DNA from: Halichondria panicea
Taxonomy: Eukaryota > Porifera > Demospongiae > Suberitida > Halichondriidae
NCBI RefSeq assembly: GCF_963675165.1
Contig: NC_087378.1
Location: 7,741,273 to 7,805,272, forward strand
Direction: 5' to 3'
DNA length: 64,000 bases
The position numbers were made by a program, and so were the translations under genes. The notes under the pieces were generated by a model. That model did no database searches. It was not told where the DNA came from and saw nothing but the letters and a program-made list of their open reading frames with translations. Of this stretch, positions 46,926 through 59,072 are shown piece after piece. How positions within the stretch are numbered: the first letter of the stretch is position 1; the number at the start of each line of letters is the position of its first letter.

Positions 46926-49900
46926 ATGTCTAAAGAAAGTATGCATATGATGTCCTCTGGAAACAAGTCAGCTGTCACTATTGGTACTCTTGGTGATGAT
47001 GAACCTCTACCAGAGCTATCAAAGATATTTCCCAGGCCAAGCTGGCAGCTACAAGCTTGTGTAGTGTCAGTACTGATAAACCCTCTCATGTATCGAGTGT
47101 ACCAGATACTAGTAACCATTGGCTACATCCTCTGTCCTATTGGAACCAGTGGGTCCTTTTCAACCTCTGCATGTAAGTTACGAATTGATGCAAAGGGTTA
47201 CTATTAATTCTGTGTTTCGAACCCAGATGCATCTAACTTTGTGATATGTCCGGTGCCAGTGGTGGATTTGAGCTGGACTGGATTGTTTCCGTGTAATCTG
47301 GGGTGGAGGGGAAGTGCCCTGGTCGTAGCTATTGTATCCGTGGTGTTTCTGGTGTCTTACTTGTTCATCAGAGCTTGCTTGACTCGCTGGAATCCACGGA
47401 GGATCATCAAACAGATAGTAAATTGCACAGTCAAAGGTCAGTTGATTGTTACGTGTTTAGCGAGGCCGCTCTTGTTGTGTTAATGATTTGTATCTTTCCT
47501 GTTATAGAAAACGAGCGTAAAAGAGAAAGAGACAAGTTTGATGTCTCTCTTATAACATCTATTTTGACTCCTGCTCTGAGTTTTTCTCTGGTGGTGTTTT
47601 CACACCATTTGCTGCTTCAGTGCGGAGATGTGGAGTCTAATCCAGGACCTGGAAGTGAGTCACAGCTTGTCACTAGTCGACTAATAATACATTGTTTGCA
47701 GACATTGGATATGAGAGAATGGTTTCTTGCGCTGAGAAGATTGTTGAGGGCCTTTCTAGAGATCCCAGGGGACTGGCTACCTCACTGTCGGCTAGGGGAC
47801 TTATATCTGACACTATTATGATGGAGACATTGATACCTAAAGTGGACAAAGCTAGAAGACTCTTTACAACTGTTTTAGAGGCTGTTAAGCTTCATCCAGG
47901 GAGGTACGATGATTTCTTAGAGATACTTCGAGAGCATGGAGTGTACACGGATCTATTGGAAATGCTTGAAATCAAAGGTGTGATCACTACTCTTTCTTAA
48001 TATTATACCAGAATTTATTTATATTAGAGAAAGGTGAAGCAACAACTGAAAGTGAACCTGTTCCTTCTGAGGAGGAAGTTGTAGCTAGACGTCAACATCT
48101 TAATGCTGTAAGTGTGCCATGTACAGTGCTTATTCTTTTGGTCACCATTGTCCTTAGCTGCATCATACTATGCTATAATAATACATAGTCTGTATCAGAC
48201 ACATAATAATAGGTATATGCATGGTTTTGGAAAATGCCCTTATACTAAATGGGGCACCTAACTGTATGAGACCAAATGTGGACGTTACAAGGCAAGGTAA
48301 TAATGTAGTAACTAACAAGTCAATGTCCTCAGGCCAAACCATTTCATCTGCTACTGTCCCTCCCTTCAGATGAATAAAAAGATACATCAGAGTGATTTGA
48401 AACAAGTTTATGAGCTATTGCTTCCTGCTAGGACCATCTGGTTCAGCTTAGGAATTGCTCTCGGACTAAGCTCAAGCACACTGGCTGGCATTAAGGAAAA
48501 CAATGTATTTAAACCTGATAAGTGCCTCATGAAGATGCTTGAGATCATCCTTGATACTAACACCAGTCTCACTTGGTCTGGTTTGTGTGAAGCCGTTAGG
48601 ACACCATCAGTGGATCATAATGATGTGGCAGAAAGTATTGAAGCAATGATTCGTACAAAACAAAAAAGTCCAATCCTTCGTAACGATGGAAATTCTGAGG
48701 AAGGACTGAAAAGTGAGAGTGATGCTTATGGAAAAAACCATGTGTTGTAGTCTCTCCTCCCTCTCCCATTGTGTACCGAGGGGCATATAAATATCCTCCT
48801 AACACATCACATTACATGTTAATGGCTAACATTTTTCCATTCCATACAGTCCCTCCAGCTCAGCTTCCAGAACCAGAGTCCTCCCCAGAATACAACACGA
48901 TGTTGACTATCTCGGAGAAGTTGCTGGCAGAATGTCGCAGTGAGACAGCTGACATTGAAGTGGTGAGAGGCTACCTGGAGCAAGAAAACTGTGACGTCAA
49001 TATCAGGGATAATCATTGGGTATGTAATATGGTGCATGGCTATACTTGCGAGGTATACGGTAGTGTGTTTGTGTGTGTGTGTGCTATAATAGCTAGTAGT
49101 AGCTTTATGTTATGTAGCTTTGACACCTCCACCGATGCATCAGCACCCGCGGTGCTTTCATTTGTATAATGGCTCTTGTACTGTAGTTCCATGGCCAGTG
49201 GAGTCCATTGATGTGGGCTCTTGAGAACAAACACTTTGGTATTGCTAAACTGCTCCTGCAATACAAGCCTCAAGTTCGTATTCAGGACACGGTAATCCTC
49301 TTACTATAATGGCAGTGTACATGTAACATTGTGTGTGTACAGGTAGGGTGGTCTCCGTTGGTGATGGCCAGTAGAGCAGGAGACCTGGAGATAGTGCAGG
49401 GAATAGTGGCACTGGGAGCAGAGATTAACCTGCCCCAAAATGTGAGTGAGACATTACCTGCATTGTGTGTTATGGTAGTAACTGTCTAACAGAAAAAATG
49501 GACTCCTCTGATGTGGGCTGCTCTAGAGGGTCATGCAGAGGTGGCTAGATTTCTACTGGAGAAGGGAGCATTTGTGGATTTCCCTAATGAGGTATGAACA
49601 ACTCTTTTTATTATACCTCGGTGCGCACGCGCAAGTGAGGTATACGGTAGTGTGTTTGTATGTGTGTGTGTGTGTGTGTGTGCGTATGTAGACTGCTACA
49701 GCTGCTCAATGATCAATGAAGTGTAAAGAGTTATATAGGCTTCCATAGTCATGTGTTCTTGGATTTTAATTCTTCATTCTCCAGTTATGCCTAGTTTTGC
49801 TTACTTGGAATGCCATTGCAGTTTTTTCAGAAGAGTGCGTAGTAAAACTTGTTTTTGGAGTGTTGCTACTCTACTTAGTAGTTAGCTCTGCACTAGAACG

Positions 49901-52900
49901 CTAGCAGTGAGAAGAGAGCTGCAATGCTCTACTGTACTGACGCAGCAGGCATTAATTTTTGACTTTGTACTTTGACAATCATGATTGATCATTTCCCACT
50001 TTTGTTTCCCTGTGATTAGCCTGATACAAACATCCACCGAGGCATCAGCACCTGCGGCGCTTTTATTTTTCCTATAGATACATTCATACTGATAGTACCG
50101 TATAGGGCGAAATTTTCGCTGATTTCATGGTTAGCAATCCTACACGAAAATTAAGTCCACGAAGATTGTTCATTAATTAGAATTATCTGCTATAACGTGC
50201 AAAAGATTAAAGGCGTGGCTTCTGGTAAACAGTCATTCCACGAACATTGTGCAACAAAAAAGGCTTCCACGAAATATATGTGCCTCGAAAATTTTGCGCT
50301 ATTATGGTATACAACGAAGTGTAACTGATGTTAAAGTTCAGTTTAGCGGAAATTGATCTTTGTGGCAGCTACATAGGTCCCCAATATGACTACCGTATAG
50401 AGGTTATTTCTAGGGGGCAAAATATTCGTGGAGGCCAAGTAATATTTAGCCATTTTGTGAATAATTATTATTTTCGTGGTTGCTGCTTGCACTGCAGGAA
50501 AGGTAGGAAGGTCGCTTCATTTGTGGGTAAAATATTCGAGATTCAACCTTAAATATTTTAATTGTCCCCCTCTCCGAAAATTACCCGCTATATCAAACAC
50601 CACTATCCCATCCCTATAGCTATTTTATTGTCTACCACACAGTATGGGTACACTCCAATCATGCAAGCCAGTCAGGAAGGTCATGTGGATGTGGTGAATA
50701 TCTTACTAAAGTATGGTGCAAAGGCTAATCATAAAAGCAATGTAAGGAGACTATAATAATTCAGAATGACTTGTGTATCATCTCAGACTTATGAATTGCA
50801 GCATGGGATGACTGCTCTATCTTTGGCTACCAGAGACAACCACCCCGATGTAGTGAAGGTTCTTGAAAGTCCCATGGTCCGTGACGAGCGAGTACAAGCT
50901 GTATGCGTTTGTTCCAATATTAATTTTACCTGAGTGGGAGGGAGTGGGGCAGGTTTTAAGGGTCCTCCCCCGGAAAGATTTTTGAGGAATAGTTATCTGA
51001 TGTGCAATTTGGGTTTTTTGTGCTTCAAACCATAGTCTAGTTCGAGATTGTAGACATTTTTAAGAAAAATCATATATTTTTATTATGACATCATTAATTT
51101 TCAGATTTCTAGGGGGGGGAATTTTGGCTGGGGATGGGAAATCCCAGGCCCCCCCCCCACCTGTATGAAACCCTGTGGGGTCTTGCATTTCCTACATGTA
51201 CGAGCACAATAATTTATGTATATCTGTATGATGTAATGATGTAATGTTGTACTAATTGCATGCAGGATATTGCAAACACCAATGTTGATGAAAGCCATTC
51301 CAACGACAGTGGTGATGAAGACTCAGAACAAGGTAATCACATTTCAATAGTAATTTTGAAAATCAGCTGAGTTTCAATACTGTTTTCTAATGCAGACAAA
51401 TATCTTCAAAGATTCAACGAGCTTATGGAAGACACAGAACAAATTGATATGCAATATTTGAAACTGTACCTCATTGGTCTCCCGGGTGTTGGCAAAACTA
51501 CTTTTCGAAAGCGTTTAACTAAATCCCTTGTCAACATATCATCTTTACCTCTGGAGGACAGACAAAATTATAGCACTCATTTAGCAGAATGCATACAAAC
51601 ACTTTGCATACTTCAAGACGAAGAACATTTTGATGTAGAAATTTCTAAAAGCCTGGATGATGAAATGAAAGCAATTTTCAAATACTTGCTGGGAAATACA
51701 GAAATGAAGGAACCTGCTCCCACTGACTCTGACTCCACTCAGGCAATTCACTCTGAAGGTCCTCTTGATTCAAATACCAGTCAGGAATATGAAGGATCAT
51801 CAACTCTGCTCGATTCCAGTCCAGTTGGTGAATCTAACAAAACAACAGAACCAACTGAAAAAGACGAAACTAAATCAAATCTTACCAGTGTGTTGGCAGA
51901 GATCAGAGGAGTTGTTGCTTCTGGAAACTATGCAGACTTTATTTTAAGACACAAGATTCTGCTCAATATTATTGATATCGGTGGACAGCCTGGATTTTTG
52001 GAGATGCTTCCCTTCATATGTGGTGGTCCTGGAATATTTTTTGTTTTTTTCCCTTTAGACAAAGAATTTGATGAACGATACCAAATATGCTATCAGCGTG
52101 ATGAGGATAGAATAACACCATACGAAGCAAACTATTCGATTCGAGAGACTATTGCCCAAATATTGTCTGGAATTAGCTACCACACATCTGAAATATTGCC
52201 CATAAACGACAAGTACAAACAATTTACAAGTGTTAAACCAACTATCACACTCATTGGTACTTTTAAAGATGAGCTTGAGCGTCAAATGGAAAAAGAGATC
52301 AAAGACACCATGCAACAGCAAGTAAGCTGTTCTGAGGTGGTACAGCAACAAACCACAGTTTCTGAGCAAGTGGCAACAAAAACAAGACAAAGATTAGAAG
52401 AGCTGCACAAATCGGTGAAGGAAACTACTTCAAAATCATATTTTAGTGATTTCGTAGTCCCAGCAAATGCACGTGAAAATAAAATATTCTTTGAAGTTGA
52501 CAACTATGAAGGGAGTGATAAGGATCTTGAACCAATTAGAGCTCATATTCGCAGCTGTCTTCGAGACAATAAGGGATCCATGAAAGTTCCCATTCGACCT
52601 GTTCAGCTATTGTTCAGTATCATTCTTAGAAAAGAGTACCAGATTGTGAAGCTGGAAGATTGTATGAAGATTGGCAACGAGTTGAATATGGATGAGGATA
52701 CTGTAGATTTTACTCTTTGGTATTTCAACCAGTTAGGAACTATTATTTATCGACCAGAGATTGGTGGATGGTTTAAGGAAAATGTCATTTGTAGCCCACA
52801 AGTCATCTTCAACAGTATTAGTACGTTGATAATCGAGCCTCTACTGAAGCTTCACAGATGTGAAGAATGTTTTGCGGGAAAACATCATGACAATTGGATA

Positions 52901-54718
52901 CAAAAAGGACAGTTTTTACTTAAAGCAATTGAAAAATCCCTACCCTCTTCTGGTGATGACTCAAAAGTTATTCCTTTAGAAAAACTTATCATATTTCTGG
53001 AACATGTACATCTGATTTCGCCTATCAAAGCAAAGGAGGTGTCTATACGCAGTGAAACTTCGGTAGTTCGATATTTCATGCCTGCTATTCTAGATTGTGC
53101 TACTCAAGAGGAATTGTTGACTGCACCCGTTCCAAATAATGATACTCCAGTTTCACTGCTCTTGTTCTTCAAGTATGGTTCAAGTAAAGACGTTGCAGAT
53201 TCTGTACCTATTGGCCTTTTCTGTGCAATGATTGCTAAGTTAGTTTCGGATGGAGATGAGGATATTTTTGGAGCCGAATGGGAACTTGTGGATTCACATG
53301 TTAAACGAAACATTGTTTCCTTTCATGTTGACGATTATAATCACATCGTTACATTGGTCTCCCATGCTAGTTGCTATGAGATACGCGTTACAAGATCAGG
53401 ATTACAGGATCAGGATGCACCGATCGATCTGCACGATCTTTGTACTTATGTCTACACAACAATAATGGCTGTGCTGAAAGATCTGAACCATTTCGTTTGT
53501 CCCACCATTGGTTTTATTTGCCCTTGTGGTCAGCACCAAGATACAAAATTCCGAGTACTCGACAACAGCTGTGTGATTGTAGTCCCAAAGAGAGATTCGC
53601 CCTTCTTCCGGTGCTTGAAAGCAAAGAAAAACTTCAGTCTTGTCAATCAACAGTATTATCATCCCTGGATAACAAAGGTACGTTCATTGTTCAAAGTTTG
53701 GTAATTACTGTCTATTTCTATTTCTGTAGAAAACTAACGGCAACAGAGAAGTTGTACTAAAAGTATTTCCACTTGATGACCCAGATGGTTTCTCATTCTC
53801 GTGGTCTGGAAAGGGATCACTAAAGCAGCTCTTCACTACCACTAACGAGCTGTGTATCCAAGCAACTGAATCAGGCGATTATTACAAGTGCTGTGTAAGC
53901 AAACAAACAACAAAAGGGGAGACAGCCAGTTTCACTGTACACCACTTCATCACAACAGGTATTAACTAAATTGTAGAAGAGTTGCCGGTGCAAATGTTTT
54001 TGAGAGACAAACTGTTTTTCTCACACTGCTGTGGCTTTTTTTAGTTAATTTGCTAATACAATTAGTGTGCCTTAATTCTCTTCCCTTAATGACCTTATGA
54101 CCTTATAAAGCACCTAACTTAGTATGAGTCTTTCTACTCAGATTGCCATGGATCAAGAAAGCACCAAATGTCTAGTACGATATCTGATGTCTCAGAGTCA
54201 ACTGCTGATGGACCTTCCAGACCAAAGAAGCAAAAGCTGACTGCTGCTACTGGAACTGAAAATAAGCTCAGTCCTACTGGGGAGGAAGTCGTAGCAAAAC
54301 GTGATGGTCATAGTCCTGTAAGTTACTAAGTCAGTCTTATTCTGCGACCATTACATCTCCTTCGCTATGTTACTGTTGTATGTCATTGTCTCTGAGTCTC
54401 ATCCATTATTAACCTTTTCACTCTCAGATGAATCAATGGATATTTTCAAATTATGAAATAGCTCATGATCTATTGTGGCCTGCTAGGAGCGAATGGTACA
54501 ACTTGGGAATTGCTCTGGAAGTAGACCCAAACACACTGAAAAGTATCCAGAAAACCCACCGAAGTAACTGCGATGACTGCTTCAATGATATGCTTAAGAG
54601 TTGCTCAGAGACAAACCGCAGTCTCACTTGGTCTGGTGTGTGTAAAGCCCTTAAGAAACCATCAGTGGCTCGTAATGATGTGGCAGAAAGTATTGAAGCA
54701 TTTGTACGAAACGAATAA
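46926..54718 (+). CDS. Gene 6: 2A-CARD-Death-ankyrin-Roc/COR-Ig-Death gene with a lost splice donor
   Basis: Exons: 46926-47172 (MSKESMHMMSSGNKS; ATGs at 46926 and 46947-46952), 47227-47436, 47508-47654 (2A), 47702-47977 (CARD), 48028-48107, 48370-48730 (Death), 48850-49019, 49187-49291, 49343-49441, 49493-49591, 50643-50741, 50802-50900, 51266-51332, 51396-53677 (Roc/COR), 53730-53958 (Ig), 54142-54317, 54428-54718 (Death). All are open and in phase. However, the donor after the Death exon, ATG|GTAAAA in gene 3, is ATGGAAAAA here. Without it translation runs to TAG at 48748-48750, giving a short 2A-CARD-Death protein. No nearby GT restores phase 1. It is either a truncated allele or an assembly/sequence error; the 3' exons show no decay, which hints at recent change. 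Confidence 0.7.
47508..47654 (+). other. 2A-like ribosome-skipping exon, gene 6 (DVESNPGP)
   Basis: 147-nt phase-1 exon ending LLLQCGDVESNPGPG before GTGAGT; in frame with the membrane exons upstream and the CARD downstream. Confidence 0.88.
51396..53677 (+). other. Roc-like GTPase plus COR exon of gene 6
   Basis: Same length (2282 nt) and motifs as gene 2 (GLPGVGKTT, IIDIGGQPGF, LIGTFKDEL). The middle part follows gene 2 (FAGKHHDNWIQKGQF, LEHVHLISPIKAKEV) while the distal part follows gene 3 (GLQDQDAPIDL, RCLKAKKNFSL). It is therefore a mosaic of the two. Confidence 0.8.
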
Positions 54719-54974
54719 TACCGCGATAAACTAAAAGAAACTTTATAGAGGAACTTTTATGGTAGAGACAGCTGTTTAAAATACGGCTCAACACAAGAAC
54801 TTTATGCTAGGATTTTTACGTTAGCTACATGTACATGTAGCTAACATGATTATAATTAATAATTTTGTGTATGGCATGCAATGAATCTCATTAAATATTA
54901 AATGAGGAAGTGGTTTAATTCTGAGCTAATAAACCAGCTAATTCTGTGGGGGCCAAAGTGAGGCGTAGAGTCGA

Positions 54975-55335
54975 ATGTCTCCTCTCAATGTCTCTGCTGG
55001 TTCTGGCATTCTGTTTGCTGCTTCAGTGTGGAGATGTCAAGCCCAATCCAGGACCAACAAGTAAGATATAAGTTGTGCATACAGTATGAGACTCTCTGTT
55101 TCCATTGATAGATCCTGGGTATAAAGTAATGCTTTTTTGTGGAGAAGAGATCTAGATTGTGGAAGGTCTCTCCAGAAATCTGAAAGCTATAGCTCTACCA
55201 TTGCTTGCTAAAGACTGGATGTATATGAGGAGACAATCGAGCTAAACGAAACTAAAGATAAAAGCGTGAAGACTCCACCTAAAAGTGTTGAAACTAGTGC
55301 AGCAATCTCCAAAAATAGTGTTAAAAAACCAATTA
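54975..55335 (+). pseudogene. Remnant of signal-2A-CARD gene after gene 6
   Basis: The first exon lost two bases (GTCTCTGCTGG instead of GTCTCTCTGCTGG). From the usual ATG (54975) the frame is destroyed. A second ATG at 54988 falls into the correct frame and gives MSLLVLAFCLLLQCG then DVKPNPGPT. The CARD block (from 55112) has stops, as after genes 2 and 3. Confidence 0.6.
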
Positions 55336-56304
55336 GCATGATGGAAATTCGAAGCATCGAGCAATGCGTTTGTACAATGGCAACTACTCCAGGGGCTCTG
55401 AAGGTACTTAGTATGTATGTATAGTCTACCACATTGAGTTGATCTTCTGCTTTTACTTGCTCAGCTATATCGAGAAAATGTCGTGTCGTCTACAATGCCA
55501 GCAACAACGAGCAAGACTCTAGTCAAGAACTGTATAGTGTTGATCGACTGCACTCGCTTCAAACAATGGTAAGCTCCTTTATACGAGAATCTATTGAACT
55601 GAGCAAACCAACTAATATTTGCTTTTTGAACTCTTGGTTCAGTGATTGATTGTATACCCTGACTTCTGTTGCGTAGATTTGAGGCACATTATTGGATTCC
55701 TCTAGGCCGCAAGAAGTCAAAGAAGACAGAGGTAAGAAAATTGTCGTGCACTAGTCATTAATTTAAAATGTCTGATTGATATTAGACCATTATTTTATGT
55801 GTTACAGTAAAAATTGTTTTGTAGGAATCGATTGAAGATTATGTGTTATCTGTTAAGAAGTCCAACCACGTTCAGAAGAAGCTTGCTGCCAGGAAATCCA
55901 CCTCCAAGATTGACCCACACGTAGAGGAGCAGTTCCTCACTGGAAGACTTCTAGGTGAGTAGTGTACGTTGCCTCCCTTGAGTGTAAACACTGTCTTTAG
56001 TATGTATCTGTGTTGGCTTTTTACCACAATTTAGAGAAAGGGGGTGAGCTTTTGTTGAATGGTTCTTTAAAACTGTTGTCCTTTTCTAGCTGTGACAACA
56101 TGTTACGTACGTTAGAAATACAGTTTAGTATAGTGTAGTAGTATCCAACCAACTATCCATTATCATAGATTATGTGTGTGTCCACTGTTTGCAGCGTGTG
56201 TGTCATCTCGACCAGGGCAGAGTGGCCGGTGTGATGGGTACATTCTAGAAGGCAAGGAGCTCGAGTTCTATCAGAGAAAACTCAAGTCCAAGAAGGGAAA
56301 ATAA
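55336..56304 (+). pseudogene. RPS8: Ribosomal protein S8 (eS8) fragment, copy 4
   Basis: Blocks: about 55340-55402, 55477-55567, 55678-55731, 55825-55953 and 56195-56304. The last two are well kept ([39 protein letters not shown] to KSKKGK, TAA). The second lost bases around CGTGTCGTC and GAGCAAGAC, and the splice join to the third gives TGA. The 5' part is not recognisable as eS8. Non-functional. Confidence 0.85.
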
Positions 56305-56460
56305 ACTCTATCATGAAACTGTTTTCATTATGTCATCTTGTAATTTTCCTGATGTTGACATATATAAGTTTATTCATGAACGGGTGGTCTTGTGACATTG
56401 AATGGCCGTTGTAAACAATGCTCAGTACAGAGTTATAGATAAGTTGGAAAGAAGCGCAGC

Positions 56461-59018
56461 ATGAGGTCCTCAGGAAAGAAGTCAGCTGTCAATATTGGTA
56501 CCCTTGGTGATGATGAACCTCCACCAGAGCTATCAAAAAGTAATCCACGGAGGATCATCAAACAGATAGTAAATTGCCCCAAAGGTAGGTTGATTGTGTT
56601 TAGCTTATAAGGATTATTTTTTTGCATCAGTGAGTGATTATTTAAACTCAGACAAAGTAGCTATACGGCTATACGTACTTTATGAAGTAGCCCGCCCGTT
56701 AGCCTCGAGACCAGCCGTTTGTTATCTGAAAGAACGCCTGGTCAAGTTCCAATGTAGCACTCGTCCAGCGGTCCAGGAATTTCTTGGACCGGTAATTGCC
56801 TGCTCAAGGTGTATTACCCGTGAATATCATTATTCATGATGCTATAAAACGCTGACTCAGCTGGACGAGTGCTACATTGGAACTTGACCAGGCGTTCTTT
56901 CAGATAACGAACGGCTGGTCTTGAGGCTACCCGCCCGTATGGTGACAACTATTCGTTATAAAGTAATTGCATTACCAATTTTGTATCTTTCCTGTTATAG
57001 AAAATGAGCGTAAAAGAGAAAGAGACAAGTTTGATGTCTCTCTTATAACATTTTTTTTGACTCCTGCTCTGAGTTTTTCTCTGGTGGTGTTTTTACACCA
57101 TTTGCTGCTTCAGTGCGGAGATGTGGAGTCTAATCCAGGACCTGGAAGTGAGTCACAGCTTGTCACTAGCCGACTAATAATACAATCATGTCTTGTTTGC
57201 AGACACTGGATATAAGAGAATGGTTTCTTGTGCTGAGAGGATTGTTGAGGGCCTTTCCAGAGATCCCAACGGAATAGCTATATCACTGTTTTCTGGGAGA
57301 CTTATATCTGATGCTCTTATGAGAGCAACAATGGAATTGAGTCAAACTAAAGTGGACAAAGCTAGAAGACTCTACACAACTGTTTTAGATGTTGTAAAGC
57401 ATTATCCAGAGAGGTACGATAATTTCCTAGCAGTATTTCGAGAGCATGGAGGAATGTACACGGATCTGTTGGAATTGCTTGAAATCGAAGGTATGCTTGT
57501 GAATGTTCTCTCTGATGATTTGTATATCACATATTAATTGTGTAAGTTAGTGTGAATAGTATAATTATGTAATCTATTAATTTTACATCACTCAACTTTC
57601 CCACATAGCTACTGAAAACCGTGTTCCCGAGGATACCATTTTGGACATAGCTACTGAAAACCGTGTTCCCAAGAATACCATTTCTAAGGTGAAACGCATC
57701 AACACTAAACAAATCAAGGATCAATGGGATGAGCTTCTTTGGGTAGTGAACGAAAGGCTAGACTCGAAATTGAAACGTGTTGTGATCACGTTAAAGCGGA
57801 AGCATTCTTACTGTTTTGAGAAACTTTGTCCAGAAATTGGGTCGGTTGAAAAGATTTTCTACAACTTATCAAAGCTTAAATTGTGTCGCTATCGTAAATG
57901 GAATATACTTCAAGACATAATCACAGCTGTAGATAAAGATAGCTGTGAGCTATTGCACACATACGAACTCAAATATCACGGCTTTAAAGCTGTAAACAAG
58001 ATTGCAGACAGACTGTGTTGCGTTGATCTCGAATTTGCGTACTCAGAATCTACCGATGAAGAAATGATGTTAACAAATGAAATTTCTTTCAAACTTGCCA
58101 AAAATCTAAAATTGACTAAACGGATAGATAATCCAACTTCAATTCGTTACATTAAAGAGGTGTGGAGAGAATGTAAAAGAAAATGCTACGTTCCATCTCT
58201 AAGAGTTATGACGGATTTCATACTTCAGTTCAAGACTGCTCCTAATCGTCAAAGCATCACTCTAGTTGCTCAAACCCCACCTGTGACCCTTGAGGTAATG
58301 AGAAGTTACTCTGTATACATAAATCTTTGCATGTGAAGTAAAACATTGTAAGGCCTTAAAAGAGCTTTGTATTGCACTGCATATGATCCTCAATAACATT
58401 GTACTGTGTGTTTCTGTTAGGGAGTCTCCCTGTCTACTATTGGACAAACTGTTACTCAGTCAACTCCCAAGCCGGTGATGTGTCATGAGTCGCCAGTGCC
58501 AGAGGACCAGGAACGGTCAACATGTATCAGATCTACACTGGTAGGCCTAAATCATTATTGCAAAAAATGTAACACTACTATTTCTGCAGCTGTCTTCCTC
58601 TGTTGGCCATACCATAAAGCTCATCAGACTCAAGGTTATTAACAAACATAATAATAATACTTGTAGCCATAATTATAACTTACACATACAGACTATCTCG
58701 GAGAAGTTGCTGGCAGAATGTCGCAGTGAGACAGCTGACATTGAAGTGGTGAGAGGCTACCTGGAGCAAGAAGACTGTGACGTCAATATCAGGGAAAATG
58801 ATGACGTATGTAATATAGTGTATGGCTATACTTGTTTTTAATGGCTCTTGCACTGTAGCTCCAGTGGAGTCCATTGATGTGGGCTCTTGAGCACAAACAC
58901 TTTACAATAGCCAAACTACTTTTGAAGTACAAACCTCAAGTTAATATTCAAGACAAGGTAATTTTAAATTGTACACTGTAGGTGGCAGTGTACAATTTAA
59001 CATTGTGTGTGTGTGTGT

Positions 59019-59072
<54 letters not shown>

